Shown here one piece after another: positions 34,968 to 43,660 of a stretch of 64,000 nt of DNA; the stretch's first letter is position 1, and each line of letters opens with the position of its first letter. The DNA comes from Pedobacter sp. BAL39 (lineage in GTDB: Bacteria; Bacteroidota; Bacteroidia; Sphingobacteriales; Sphingobacteriaceae). The translations under genes were made by a program, and so were the position numbers. The notes under the pieces are model-generated. The model did no database searches, had not been told where the DNA came from, and saw only the letters and a list, made by a program, of their open reading frames with translations. The DNA lies in assembly GCF_000170795.1 (NCBI RefSeq), contig NZ_ABCM01000008.1, positions 124,001 to 188,000 of the forward strand, read 5' to 3'.

Positions 34968-35898
34968 AGATGCCTACTACATCTTTCTTTTTCTTTTGCT
35001 TCATCGTTTTCGGGATGACGGAAAGGATCTCTTCCCTGAGTGCATTCAGCATTCTCTTTTTGATGAAGTTTTTATGTGTCACCAGGCTGATCTCGCGTAC
35101 GGGTTCCGGCGACTTAAAGTAACGGACTTTACTCAGCTGTTTAGCGCTGAGTTCTGCCAGGGCAAGCTCCGGCAGCAGGGTTGCCCCATTGTTCACGTCT
35201 ACCATACGGATCAGCGTTTCCACACTGCCCGTATTGTAGGTGAGTCCCTGAAGTCTGCTATCTTTTGTCGACCTGCAGATGTTGAGCACCTGCGAGCGCA
35301 TACAGTGTCCTTCATTGAGGAGCCAGATGTTCTCATCATCAAGGTCATCGGGATCAATGGCTTTTTTCTTATACAACTTGCTGTTTTTGCTGATGTAGGT
35401 GACAAAGTTTTCGTAGTATAGGGGGCTCTCCGATATGGAGTTATCCGCCAGGGGGGTAGCCAAAATCCCACAATCCAGTACGCCTGTTTTCAGGTGATGG
35501 ATGATGTCTTCCGTAGTATATTCCCAAATCAGGAGCTTCAGATCGGGGAACCTCTCCATCATGCCGGAGATCACTCTTGGCAGGAGGTAAGGGGCCACGG
35601 TAGGAATGATACCCACCTTCAGCTCACCCACTACATCCTGCTGCTGGCTGCTGATGATTTCCTTGATCTTATGGCTTTCCTGAAGGATGACACGTGCCTG
35701 CTCAATGAGCTGTGCGCCGATTTCTGTAGGGACCACCGGCTGTTTACTGCGGTCGAAGATTTTGACATTCAGCATCTCTTCCAGCTTTTGCACCTGCATG
35801 CTGAGTGTAGGCTGTGTCACAAAACATTTCTCTGCAGCACCTACAAAACTTCTGTAGGTGTCTACAGCGACGATATATTCAAGTTGTACTAGGGTCAT
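34966..35898 (-). CDS. oxyR: Hydrogen-peroxide-sensing LysR-type regulator OxyR
   Basis: A 310-residue LysR family regulator with an N-terminal winged helix-turn-helix (~1-60, FVGAAEKCFVTQPTLSMQVQKLE) and a substrate-binding-like domain. The two redox cysteines are present: C199 in NEGHCMRSQ and C208 in VLNIC, the same numbering as in E. coli OxyR, where they form the activating disulfide. The lysine-rich tail (KTMKQKKKKDVVGI) is unusual but not disruptive. It faces sodA across a shared terminator, which supports an oxidative-stress role. It has its own -7 element. Confidence 0.93.
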   Translation of the reverse strand: MTLVQLEYIVAVDTYRSFVGAAEKCFVTQPTLSMQVQKLEEMLNVKIFDRSKQPVVPTEIGAQLIEQARVILQESHKIKEIISSQQQDVVGELKVGIIPTVAPYLLPRVISGMMERFPDLKLLIWEYTTEDIIHHLKTGVLDCGILATPLADNSISESPLYYENFVTYISKNSKLYKKKAIDPDDLDDENIWLLNEGHCMRSQVLNICRSTKDSRLQGLTYNTGSVETLIRMVDVNNGATLLPELALAELSAKQLSKVRYFKSPEPVREISLVTHKNFIKKRMLNALREEILSVIPKTMKQKKKKDVVGI

Positions 35899-35921
35899 AG
35901 TTAAAATTTATCTGCTTAAAG

Positions 35922-35929
35922 CAAATATA
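35922..35929 (-). promoter_or_regulatory. -7 element for oxyR
   Basis: On the minus strand this reads TATATTTG, an exact TAnnTTTG match ending 23 bases before the oxyR ATG. Confidence 0.5.
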
Positions 35930-35935
35930 TCAATT

Positions 35936-36883
35936 TTAACTATGAGCGCTCAGGGAATTTACTTTATTTAAGAAATCCTGGTAGGCAAGTCCGATACCTT
36001 CTTCCAGTTGTACCTGATGTTTCCACCCCAGGGCATGTAATTTGGAGACGTCCATGAGTTTGCGCGGCGTGCCGTCGGGTTTGCTGCTGTCAAATGTCAG
36101 TTCACCTTCAAAACCGACCACTTTTTTGATGAGCAGTGCAAGCTCTTTGATGGTCAGGTCTTCGCCGGTGCCGATGTTCAGGAAGCCTGGTTCATCGTAA
36201 TGCTGCATCAGGAAGTAACAGGCTTCAGCAAGGTCATCCGCGAAAAGAAATTCACGCATAGGTGTGCCTGAACCCCATATGTTGACCTCCGTGGCATTAC
36301 TTTCCTTTGCTTCGTGAAACTTGCGGATCAATGCCGGCAGCACGTGGGAGTTCTGAGGGTGGTAGTTGTCGTTGTAACCATACAGGTTGGTCGGCATTAC
36401 AGAAATGAAGTTACAGCCATACTGGGCACGGTAAGCATCACACATCTTAATACCGGCAATCTTGGCAATGGCATAAGGTTCATTGGTCTCCTCCAGTAGG
36501 CCGGTCAGCAGGGCTTCCTCTTTGAGCGGTTGCGGGGCCAGCTTCGGGTAGATGCAGCTGGAACCCAGAAACATGAGTTTCTTCACGCCAGTTTTATAAG
36601 CCTGGTGGATGACATTATTCTGAATAGACAGGTTTTCGTAGAGAAAATCTGCCCGGTAGGTATTGTTGGCAACGATACCGCCTACTTTTGCGGCAGCAAG
36701 GAACACATAGTCCGGCTGCTCCGCCTCGAAGAAGTCGGCCACGTTCTGCTGGTTGCGCAGGTCAAGCTCTGCGGAGCTGCGGGTGATGATGTTGTCAAAT
36801 CCAGCTGAAACCAGCTTTCTGTAGATGGCAGAACCCACCATGCCGCGGTGGCCTGCAACGTATATTTTTGCGCTTTTTTCCAA
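35936..36883 (-). CDS. fcl: GDP-L-fucose synthase
   Basis: A 315-residue short-chain dehydrogenase/reductase that epimerises and reduces GDP-4-keto-6-deoxymannose to GDP-L-fucose with NADPH. The nucleotide-binding motif is [10 protein letters not shown]. The catalytic Ser/Tyr/Lys are in [10 protein letters not shown] and [25 protein letters not shown] and [15 protein letters not shown] are strongly conserved in the family. The partner GDP-mannose dehydratase is not in this window. Transcribed toward oxyR and divergent from trmB across a tandem repeat. Confidence 0.95.
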   Translation of the reverse strand: MEKSAKIYVAGHRGMVGSAIYRKLVSAGFDNIITRSSAELDLRNQQNVADFFEAEQPDYVFLAAAKVGGIVANNTYRADFLYENLSIQNNVIHQAYKTGVKKLMFLGSSCIYPKLAPQPLKEEALLTGLLEETNEPYAIAKIAGIKMCDAYRAQYGCNFISVMPTNLYGYNDNYHPQNSHVLPALIRKFHEAKESNATEVNIWGSGTPMREFLFADDLAEACYFLMQHYDEPGFLNIGTGEDLTIKELALLIKKVVGFEGELTFDSSKPDGTPRKLMDVSKLHALGWKHQVQLEEGIGLAYQDFLNKVNSLSAHS

Positions 36884-36906
36884 TGTGATCAGTACTTGAT
36901 GTGTTA

Positions 36907-36914
36907 CAAAAATA
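36907..36914 (-). promoter_or_regulatory. -7 element for fcl
   Basis: On the minus strand this reads TATTTTTG, an exact TAnnTTTG match ending 23 bases before the fcl ATG, immediately beside the tandem repeat. Confidence 0.5.
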
Positions 36915-36915
36915 C

Positions 36916-36959
36916 GAAATATCCCGCAGCATGTCTAGAAATATCCTGCAGCATGTTTA
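36916..36959. repeat. 22-bp tandem direct repeat in the fcl-trmB divergent promoter region
   Basis: Two adjoining 22-bp units (36916-36937 and 36938-36959) begin GAAATATC and share GCAGCATGT; they differ at two positions. They lie between the two divergent -7 elements, where a regulator could bind in tandem. Confidence 0.85.
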
Positions 36960-36975
36960 AGAGAAGATTTAATTG

Positions 36976-36983
36976 TAATTTTG
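36976..36983 (+). promoter_or_regulatory. -7 element for trmB
   Basis: TAATTTTG, an exact TAnnTTTG match, 18 bases before the GTG start at 37002. Confidence 0.5.
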
Positions 36984-37001
36984 CGTCAAAATATTTTAAT
37001 A

Positions 37002-37652
37002 GTGGGCAAAGATAAATTACGAAAATTTGCGGAAATAGATACTTTTCCAAATGTATATCAGCTGGAAGCAGGTAAGGCACTGAAGGGCCAATGGGGAGCG
37101 GTACATTTCAAGAATGACCATCCGATTGTATTGGAGCTGGCCTGCGGCAAGGGCGAATATTCGGTCAACATGGCTAAATTTTTTCCGGAAAAAAACTTCA
37201 TCGGCATCGACCTGAAGGGCAACCGGATCTGGCGCGGTGCCAGGACTGGTGTAGACGAGCACATCGATAACCTCGCCTTTCTGAGGATTCAGATTGAGGA
37301 CATTGTGGAGTATTTTGACACAGATGAGGTGGATGAAATCTGGATTACATTTCCGGATCCACAGCCGCAGGATAGCCGTGAGAAGAAAAGGCTGACTTAC
37401 CCTGCGTTTTTAAACAAGTACAAAACCTTTCTTAAGCCGGGCGGCATGATCAACCTGAAAACGGACAATGATGGTCTATATGCTTATACCGTCGATACCG
37501 TGGCTGCAGAAGGCCTGGTTTGTCATAAGAAAACGGATCATTTGTATACCTCTGAGCTGTATGACGAGGTGCTGAAGATCAAAACCCACTATGAGCGGAT
37601 CTATCTAAAGGAAAACAAAAACATCAATTACATACAGTTTTCATTTGACTAA
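37002..37652 (+). CDS. trmB: tRNA (guanine-N7-)-methyltransferase
   Basis: A 216-residue SAM-dependent enzyme that makes m7G46 in tRNA. I choose the GTG at 37002 (GKDKLRKFAE), since the in-frame TTG at 36981 lies in the promoter element. The SAM motif is LELACGKGEYSVNMA, followed by FIGIDLKGNRIWRGA and the catalytic region WITFPDPQPQDSREKKRLT. A 144-base gap separates it from the next gene; that gap has no convincing gene. Confidence 0.93.
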   Translation: MGKDKLRKFAEIDTFPNVYQLEAGKALKGQWGAVHFKNDHPIVLELACGKGEYSVNMAKFFPEKNFIGIDLKGNRIWRGARTGVDEHIDNLAFLRIQIEDIVEYFDTDEVDEIWITFPDPQPQDSREKKRLTYPAFLNKYKTFLKPGGMINLKTDNDGLYAYTVDTVAAEGLVCHKKTDHLYTSELYDEVLKIKTHYERIYLKENKNINYIQFSFD

Positions 37653-37796
37653 CGTTTAGTCGGCAAAAGGATGCTCAGTTTCGCTGTTGAACTGGCTGCT
37701 GAGGAATACTACTGGTTGGAGTACGCTGAGCTGGCGGGGGCGCTGAACTGCCTGGAATGTTTAATTGGTGCATCACCGTCTGAATAAAATAAAGAT

Positions 37797-38123
37797 ATGG
37801 AACAATCATTTTACGATCAGGTTTTTGAGTTGGTAAGGCTGATTCCTAAAGGCCGTGTAAGCTCCTATGGTGCAATCGCCAGGAGCCTTGGTGCCGGTGG
37901 TTCGGCACGGATGGTCGGTTATGCGATGAGCAATGCCGGGCTCGCACATCCTAAAGTGCCGGCACATCGCGTAGTGAACAGCAGCGGGCTGCTGACCGGC
38001 AGGTTTCATTTCAGTGATCCCAATGACATGGAACGGCTGCTGGCTGAGGAGGGGGTCCGGGTGAAGAATGATAAGGTGGTCGACTTTAAAAAACTAATGT
38101 GGGATCCTTTACAGGAGTTATAA
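37797..38123 (+). CDS. Alkyltransferase-like (ATL) DNA-binding protein
   Basis: A 108-residue protein with the O6-alkylguanine-DNA alkyltransferase C-terminal fold (VSSYGAIARSLG, RMVGYAMSNAG), but the active-site PCHRV is PAHRV: alanine 56 replaces the acceptor cysteine. It therefore cannot transfer alkyl groups. ATL proteins bind O6-alkylguanine, flip it out and hand it to nucleotide excision repair. The R38 finger position is kept. A 9-base gap leads to an AhpD-like gene and then tag, suggesting a small alkylation-damage unit. Confidence 0.88.
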   Translation: MEQSFYDQVFELVRLIPKGRVSSYGAIARSLGAGGSARMVGYAMSNAGLAHPKVPAHRVVNSSGLLTGRFHFSDPNDMERLLAEEGVRVKNDKVVDFKKLMWDPLQEL

Positions 38124-38132
38124 ATCAATATT

Positions 38133-38474
38133 ATGGGAAAATTAGTAGAAGAGTTTAACGAATATCGTTCAAAGATGAACGATAGGATTATGGAAACCGC
38201 CAATACAAATATCAAGCGCTTTTTTGCACTGGATACAACCTCTTATGCAGAGGGTGCACTGAATGTCAAAACCAAGGAAATGCTGGGGTTGGTGGCGTCC
38301 ATGGTGCTCCGTTGTGATGACTGCATCAAATACCACCTGGAGAAGTGTTATAACGAAGGCGTAAGCCATGCGGAGATCAATGAGGTGTTCATGATTGCCA
38401 ACCTGGTGGGAGGTTCAATTGTGATTCCCCATTATCGCCGTGCAGTGGAATATTGGGATGAACTTAATGCTTAA
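38133..38474 (+). CDS. Carboxymuconolactone decarboxylase family protein (AhpD-like)
   Basis: A 113-residue all-helical protein. The AhpD-type redox motif is present: RCDDCIKYH with CxxC and the downstream His. Such proteins form trimers or hexamers and act as alkylhydroperoxidases or thiol reductases. True decarboxylases of the family lack the CxxC, so a redox role is more likely. Located between the ATL gene and tag, with four bases to the tag start. Confidence 0.88.
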   Translation: MGKLVEEFNEYRSKMNDRIMETANTNIKRFFALDTTSYAEGALNVKTKEMLGLVASMVLRCDDCIKYHLEKCYNEGVSHAEINEVFMIANLVGGSIVIPHYRRAVEYWDELNA

Positions 38475-38478
38475 TGCG

Positions 38479-39039
38479 ATGGTAGAAACGAAAAGGTGTG
38501 CCTGGTGCGGTACAGATCCATTATATGTCAAATACCATGATGAAGAATGGGGTAAACCCGTTTATGACGACCATACGCTGTTTGAATTTTTGTTGCTGGA
38601 AGGTGCACAGGCTGGACTGAGCTGGATCACGATCCTGCGCAGGAGAGAGGGCTATCGTACTGCTTTTGGCGGTTTTGACGTAAAAAAGGTCGCTGCTTTT
38701 GATGAGGCTGATGAAGAACGGCTGATGAACGACCCGGGGATCATCAGGAACCGCCTTAAGGTTAAGGCGGCCATCAGCAATGCAAAACTCTTTATCGGTA
38801 TTCAGGAAGAATTCGGCTCCTTTGCCAATTACATCTGGGGTTTTATCCCAGGAAAACAGCCGATTCAAAATGTAGTAAAGTCGATGGCGGATGTGCCGGC
38901 AAGGACCGAGCTTTCTGATGCCATCAGTAAAGACATGAAAAAGCGCGGATTTAAATTTTTCGGAACGACGATCTGTTATGCGCACATGCAGGCCACTGGA
39001 TTGGTCAATGACCATGTGGAAGGTTGCATTGCCCGTTAA
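38479..39039 (+). CDS. tag: DNA-3-methyladenine glycosylase I
   Basis: A 186-residue helix-hairpin-helix glycosylase starting at MVETKRCAWCG; earlier in-frame ATGs overlap the upstream gene. The zinc ligands of Tag are all present with E. coli spacing: C7, H20, H179 and C183 (NDHVEGC). The EEWGKPVYDD and FEFLLLEGAQAGLSW motifs line the base pocket. It removes 3-methyladenine from alkylated DNA, which fits the neighbouring ATL gene. Confidence 0.95.
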   Translation: MVETKRCAWCGTDPLYVKYHDEEWGKPVYDDHTLFEFLLLEGAQAGLSWITILRRREGYRTAFGGFDVKKVAAFDEADEERLMNDPGIIRNRLKVKAAISNAKLFIGIQEEFGSFANYIWGFIPGKQPIQNVVKSMADVPARTELSDAISKDMKKRGFKFFGTTICYAHMQATGLVNDHVEGCIAR

Positions 39040-39062
39040 GTGGGCTTTTCGGACTTTTTAGG

Positions 39063-39764
39063 TTATGGTTTGTGCATCTCGTTATAGGCCGTCACGAAAG
39101 CTTTGACCAGTTTGGCATCAAAGCTTTCTGTAGCCTTGATCCGCTCAGCGAGGTCCTCATCGTTGCTGAGCTTCTGCAACAACACATTTTTAATCTGCTG
39201 ATTTTTAGCTTCTGAGTTCCCGCTTTCTACAGGGAGCTCCTGCATCGGGCCTGTGCCATACTTCTCAATGAAATAGGCACTCGGTGGCCTGTTTTTACTG
39301 ACGGGTTCCTGGCTGCTCCTGCCACCACCACCAAAGGTGATGCCGCCACCCACACCTACGCCTCCAAAACCGCCACTGCCTGCACCGATGCCCACACTTG
39401 GCCTGATCCTGCTGCGCTTAGGCTGCGGCTCATCCAGGGCATTGCTCATTCCTCCAAAGGAATAAAGGTTCACGGCGCCGTAAGCCTCCAGTTTGAAGAA
39501 ACGGTATTCCATCTTTTTCTTCAGCACAATGGGCTTGCTGACATAAGTTTCTCCATTCCACACAAACTCCTTGATGTCCTTTGCGAAATACTGTACGATG
39601 CTCTGGTCGTCTTTTAACAGGGCAACGGTGGAGTAATTGGTGCCCTTGATGGTACCCCGAACATAATTGCCATCTGAAATGGTGACCGCATCCTGGGCAA
39701 CTGCCGTGCTGCTGCCAAACAGCAGCGCAAAAGATAGAAGGTGGAGTATTCTGGTGATCTTCAT
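39063..39764 (-). CDS. Secreted glycine-rich hypothetical protein
   Basis: I start it at MKITRILHLL (an ATG nine bases further up is possible), giving 233 residues. A signal peptide ends at TAVAQ (about residue 24). A small beta-rich region (~25-95) contains DGNYVRGTIKGTNYSTVAL, a pattern seen in Bacteroidota proteins of unknown function. A glycine-rich stretch (~125-155, GIGAGSGGFGGVGVGGG) is followed by a charged helical C terminus. No catalytic motif is seen. Convergent with tag. Confidence 0.7.
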   Translation of the reverse strand: MKITRILHLLSFALLFGSSTAVAQDAVTISDGNYVRGTIKGTNYSTVALLKDDQSIVQYFAKDIKEFVWNGETYVSKPIVLKKKMEYRFFKLEAYGAVNLYSFGGMSNALDEPQPKRSRIRPSVGIGAGSGGFGGVGVGGGITFGGGGRSSQEPVSKNRPPSAYFIEKYGTGPMQELPVESGNSEAKNQQIKNVLLQKLSNDEDLAERIKATESFDAKLVKAFVTAYNEMHKP

Positions 39765-39830
39765 GATACCCAAATAACGGAAATTATTTGTGCTTTGTTA
39801 TGAACGCTCCGCAAGAAATTGCCGAAAGGC

Positions 39831-39862
39831 TTGAAGGGAACAGCCGACTATTAGTACCTTTA
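39831..39862 (+). promoter_or_regulatory. Probable polA promoter
   Basis: TTG at 39831-39833, 21-base spacer, TACCTTTA at 39855-39862 (one mismatch to TAnnTTTG). Leaves about 65 bases of leader. Confidence 0.4.
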
Positions 39863-39931
39863 TCGGGATGAAGCCATTCTTGTGGATTCATCCGCATAAA
39901 GTATAGACGTATAAAGAATAAATATATACCA

Positions 39932-42745
39932 ATGAAAAAACTCTTTCTCCTTGATGGTATGGCGCTGATCTACCGGGCGCACTTTGCATTGAGTAAAAAC
40001 CCCCGCTTTACTTCTACGGGGATCAATACATCTGCAGTGATGGGCTTCGCCAACACGCTCATGGAAGTACTTAAAAAGGAAAAACCCAGTCATATTGCCG
40101 TGGTATTTGATACGGATGCCCCTACAGAAAGACATGTGGACTTTGAAGCGTATAAGGCACACCGGCAGGCGATGCCGGAGGACCTTTCTGCAGCACTGCC
40201 TTACGTAGTAAAACTCATCGAGGGTTTTAACATACCGGTGATCACCAAAGATGGTTATGAAGCCGACGACATCATCGGTACACTGGCCAAAGAAGGTGAG
40301 CGCCAGGGTTTTCAGGTCTACTGCATGACCCCGGATAAGGACTTTGCGCAGCTTGTTTCCGAGAACATTTTCATTTACAAACCTGCAAGGATGGGCAATG
40401 AAATGGAGATCCTTGGTGTGCCGGAGGTGCTCGCAAAATGGGACATTGAAAATGTGCTGCAGGTGATTGATATCCTTGGGCTTTGGGGCGACGCGGTCGA
40501 CAATATTCCCGGCATTCCCGGTATTGGCGAGAAAACAGCCAAATCGCTCATCAGGCAGTATGGCTCGATGGAAAACATCATTGCGAATGCTCATGAGCTG
40601 AAAGGCAAACAACGGGAGAATGTAGAGATGTATGCGCAGCAGGGACTGGTGTCCAAAAAGCTGGCGACGATTATCCTGGATGTTCCCGTAACTTTTGATC
40701 CGGATGCATTGGTACTGGAGGCGCCGAGCAGGGAGCTGCTGGAGCCGCTTTTTGCAGAGCTTGAATTCCGTACCATCGGCAAGCGTGTCTTTGGTGAAGA
40801 TTTCAGTGTCAATGAGGCCAAGGTAAATACTTCAGGTCAGATGGATATGTTCGGCAATGTCACTGCTGGCACTGATACGGAGTCGAAGGTTTTTGTGGCG
40901 CCGCCGGAGCTTTTTGCGGAAGCGGAGAATGCAAAAACAATAGAAAATACGGAGCATGATTACCGTCTGATTGATACAGCAGATCTGCGCAAAGCGTTGA
41001 TTGAGGAGCTGCTGCAGCAGGAAAGCATCAGCTTTGATACTGAAACAACAGGTACAGATGCCAACCTTGCAGAGCTGGTGGGCCTGTCGTTCAGCGTGAA
41101 ACCAGGTGCCGGATATTACATTCCCCTACCTCCGGAAAGAACGCTTGCGCAGCCGATCCTCGATGAGTTTAAAGTGGTGCTGGAAAATGAAAATATTGCC
41201 AAGATTGGTCAGAACATCAAGTATGATATGCTGATCCTAAAATGGTATGGCCTGGAGATCAAAGGAAAACTCTTTGACACCATGCTGGCGCATTACCTGA
41301 TTGATCCGGATACCCGGCATAACATGGATGTGCTGTCGGAAAATTACCTTTGTTATTCCCCGATCTCCATCACTAAGCTGATTGGCCCTAAGGGTAAAAA
41401 CCAGGGCAATATGAGGGATGTGCCGGTAGCGCAGGTGGTCGACTATGCCGCTGAAGATGCTGATGTGACCCTCCAGCTGGCAAATGTATTCAGGCCGATG
41501 TTAAAGGACCTCAACGCCGAACAGCTGGCGACGGAAGTGGAAAACCCATTGATCTACGTGCTTGCCGACATCGAAAGTGAAGGGGTAAGGATCGACATCG
41601 AAACACTCGTCAACTACTCCAAAGAGCTGGAAACAGACATCCGTAAGTTTGAAAAGAATGTATATGATAAGTGTGGTGTAGAATTTAACCTGGCTTCGCC
41701 TAAACAGCTGGGAGAGGTGCTTTTTGACCGTCTGCAGCTCGATCCTAAGGCAAAAAAGACCAAAACCGGACAATACCAGACCGGGGAGGATGTGCTGCTG
41801 GCCCTGGCCAGTAAAAGTGACATCGTTCAGGACATCCTGGACTTCCGTCAATTGCAAAAACTGAAGTCCACTTATGTGGATGCACTTCCGCTCCTGGTGA
41901 ACCCTAAAACGGGAAGGGTACATACCAGCTACAACCAGGCGGTGGCTGCAACGGGACGCCTCAGCTCCAACAACCCCAATCTTCAGAACATTCCTATCCG
42001 CACGGAGCGCGGCCGAGAGGTGCGCAGGGCATTTATTCCTAGGGATGAAAACCATGTATTGCTTTCTGCGGATTATTCGCAGATTGAACTCCGCATCATT
42101 GCTGACATCAGCAAAGAGGAAAATATGCTGCAAGCGTTTAATCAAGGACTGGATATCCATACTGCTACAGCCGCTAAGGTGTACGGTGTTGCCATTGAAG
42201 AGGTGACGTCCACACAACGCCGGAATGCCAAAGCGGTAAACTTCGGGATCATCTACGGGCAGTCGGCCTTTGGCCTCTCACAGAGCCTCGGCATACCACG
42301 CAAGGAGGCTGCGGAAATTATCGACCAGTACTTCACACAGTATCCGGGGATCAAGAAATACATGTCGGATACCATGAACTTCGCCCGGGAGAATGGTTTC
42401 GTAGAGACCATACTGGGGCGCAGAAGGTACCTCCGGGACATCAACTCCGCAAATCAGACGGTACGTGGCTTTGCAGAACGAAATGCGATCAATGCACCCA
42501 TACAGGGCTCTGCAGCTGACATGATCAAAGTGGCGATGATCAACATCCACAAAGACATGAATGCACGTGGAATGAAGTCTAAGATGACCATGCAGGTACA
42601 TGATGAGCTTGTGTTCGACGTCCTCAAAACAGAGGTCGACGAAATGAAAGAGATCATTTCACATCGGATGAAAACCGCAATTGCGACAACAGTGCCGATT
42701 GAAATAGAAATTGGCCAGGGAAATAACTGGCTGGAAGCGCATTAG
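39932..42745 (+). CDS. polA: DNA polymerase I
   Basis: A 937-residue family A polymerase used in repair and Okazaki-fragment processing. N-terminal 5'-3' exonuclease (~1-290, LLDGMALIYRAHFAL, GIPGIGEKTA); a 3'-5' exonuclease domain (~340-530) that keeps the acidic residues in SFDTETTGTD and YAAEDADVT, so proofreading is probably active; polymerase domain with motif A DYSQIELRI, motif B RRNAKAVNFGIIYGQS and motif C VHDELVF. The length is normal. It is followed at once by a conserved hairpin element. Confidence 0.97.
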   Translation: MKKLFLLDGMALIYRAHFALSKNPRFTSTGINTSAVMGFANTLMEVLKKEKPSHIAVVFDTDAPTERHVDFEAYKAHRQAMPEDLSAALPYVVKLIEGFNIPVITKDGYEADDIIGTLAKEGERQGFQVYCMTPDKDFAQLVSENIFIYKPARMGNEMEILGVPEVLAKWDIENVLQVIDILGLWGDAVDNIPGIPGIGEKTAKSLIRQYGSMENIIANAHELKGKQRENVEMYAQQGLVSKKLATIILDVPVTFDPDALVLEAPSRELLEPLFAELEFRTIGKRVFGEDFSVNEAKVNTSGQMDMFGNVTAGTDTESKVFVAPPELFAEAENAKTIENTEHDYRLIDTADLRKALIEELLQQESISFDTETTGTDANLAELVGLSFSVKPGAGYYIPLPPERTLAQPILDEFKVVLENENIAKIGQNIKYDMLILKWYGLEIKGKLFDTMLAHYLIDPDTRHNMDVLSENYLCYSPISITKLIGPKGKNQGNMRDVPVAQVVDYAAEDADVTLQLANVFRPMLKDLNAEQLATEVENPLIYVLADIESEGVRIDIETLVNYSKELETDIRKFEKNVYDKCGVEFNLASPKQLGEVLFDRLQLDPKAKKTKTGQYQTGEDVLLALASKSDIVQDILDFRQLQKLKSTYVDALPLLVNPKTGRVHTSYNQAVAATGRLSSNNPNLQNIPIRTERGREVRRAFIPRDENHVLLSADYSQIELRIIADISKEENMLQAFNQGLDIHTATAAKVYGVAIEEVTSTQRRNAKAVNFGIIYGQSAFGLSQSLGIPRKEAAEIIDQYFTQYPGIKKYMSDTMNFARENGFVETILGRRRYLRDINSANQTVRGFAERNAINAPIQGSAADMIKVAMINIHKDMNARGMKSKMTMQVHDELVFDVLKTEVDEMKEIISHRMKTAIATTVPIEIEIGQGNNWLEAH

Positions 42746-42762
42746 CGTCCGGATGTTTTCCT

Positions 42763-42855
42763 AAAAAAGAGGATGACCATTCAAAGACCGAAATCTTTTG
42801 TGCGGAAGGGCACAAAAGATTTCCACGTCTTTTCAAGGTACATCCTCTTTTTTTT
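42763..42855 (+). ncRNA. Conserved three-stem hairpin element, copy 1
   Basis: A ~93-base imperfect palindrome 17 bases after polA. Stems: P1 42763-42775 with 42841-42853 (plus ACC/GGT next to it); P2 AAAGAC 42783-42788 with GTCTTT 42827-42832; P3 a perfect 13-bp stem 42791-42803 with 42810-42822, loop GGAAGG. Unpaired motifs are ATTC, CG, CCAC and TCAA. It ends in eight T's on the plus strand; the opposite strand also has a T-run. It resembles the element at 58866-58958 in fold and unpaired motifs. At minimum it is a bidirectional terminator between polA and the convergent hydrolase gene. Strand and ncRNA status are inferred. Confidence 0.6.
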
Positions 42856-42936
42856 GAGCATCAACTATAGCGAGGGGTTTAACAGGCTTAGTGTCTTGTG
42901 ATGCCGTTTTACTGTTTTTTTTGTCATTAGTGTTCG

Positions 42937-43614
42937 TTACAGTTCAATTGTTTCGCCGATCGCTGGTAACAACAACTGTTTATTGGCTTTTGCAAACAAC
43001 TCTTTTGCCGCATGGGTATCTATTTCGATTTGAGGGAAGGTGTTGTAGTGTACACCAATCACTTTGTCGCAGTTGAAATACTTTGTCGCAATCAACGCAT
43101 CTTCCGGATCCATCGTGAAATGACCTCCGATGGGAAGAATGGCGTAGTCAAGCTGGTAAAGATCAGCTAGCACTTTCATCTCAATGGTCAGTGAGGTATC
43201 ACCAGCAAAGTAGATGTTTTTTCCGGCCGTTTCCAGGACAAAACCTGCGGGTGTTCCGCCGTAGCTGCCGTCAGGAAGAGAGCTGGAGTGTGATGCAGGG
43301 ACCATTCTCACTTTACCGAAGTCAAATTTCTGTGGCCCGAAGTTCATAGGGATCAGTTTCGTGAGGCCTTGCTCGCTTGCCCATTTTGCCACTTCTACCA
43401 TGGCGATGACCTGAGCTCCTGTCTGTTTTGCCAGTGTTACCAGGTCTGCAAGGTGGTCGTCATGTCCATGGCTCACCAGAATATAATCGGCCTCGATGGT
43501 CGTGATGTCGATGTGCTTTGCTAAAGGATTGTGCGTAATGAAAGGATCGAAGAGAAACTTCCTGCCATCTGCCTCAATGAGGAAGCAGGATTGGCCGTAA
43601 TAGGTATATTTCAT
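42937..43614 (-). CDS. Metallo-beta-lactamase fold metal-dependent hydrolase (UPF0173 family)
   Basis: A 225-residue hydrolase starting at MKYTYYGQSCFLIE (ATG ending 43614). The metal motif is SHGHDDH (HxHxDH), with later ligands in ASHSSS, FAGDTS and VHYNTFP. This is the compact UPF0173/YtkL group of MBL-fold proteins, whose substrates are unknown. It follows ybaB on the same strand after a 46-base gap, so cotranscription is likely. The element downstream separates it from polA. Confidence 0.9.
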   Translation of the reverse strand: MKYTYYGQSCFLIEADGRKFLFDPFITHNPLAKHIDITTIEADYILVSHGHDDHLADLVTLAKQTGAQVIAMVEVAKWASEQGLTKLIPMNFGPQKFDFGKVRMVPASHSSSLPDGSYGGTPAGFVLETAGKNIYFAGDTSLTIEMKVLADLYQLDYAILPIGGHFTMDPEDALIATKYFNCDKVIGVHYNTFPQIEIDTHAAKELFAKANKQLLLPAIGETIEL

Positions 43615-43660
43615 AATGTGATTTGATGGTTGTGTTGTGGACATCTTTTTTAACGTACGG

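Noticed and set aside
37671..37787. A 38-codon plus-strand ORF between trmB and the ATL gene, with a 33-residue proline/glutamine-rich frame on the opposite strand
   Set aside because: Both strands give plausible-looking short peptides in the same 120 bases, neither has a promoter or start context, and neither is recognisable.
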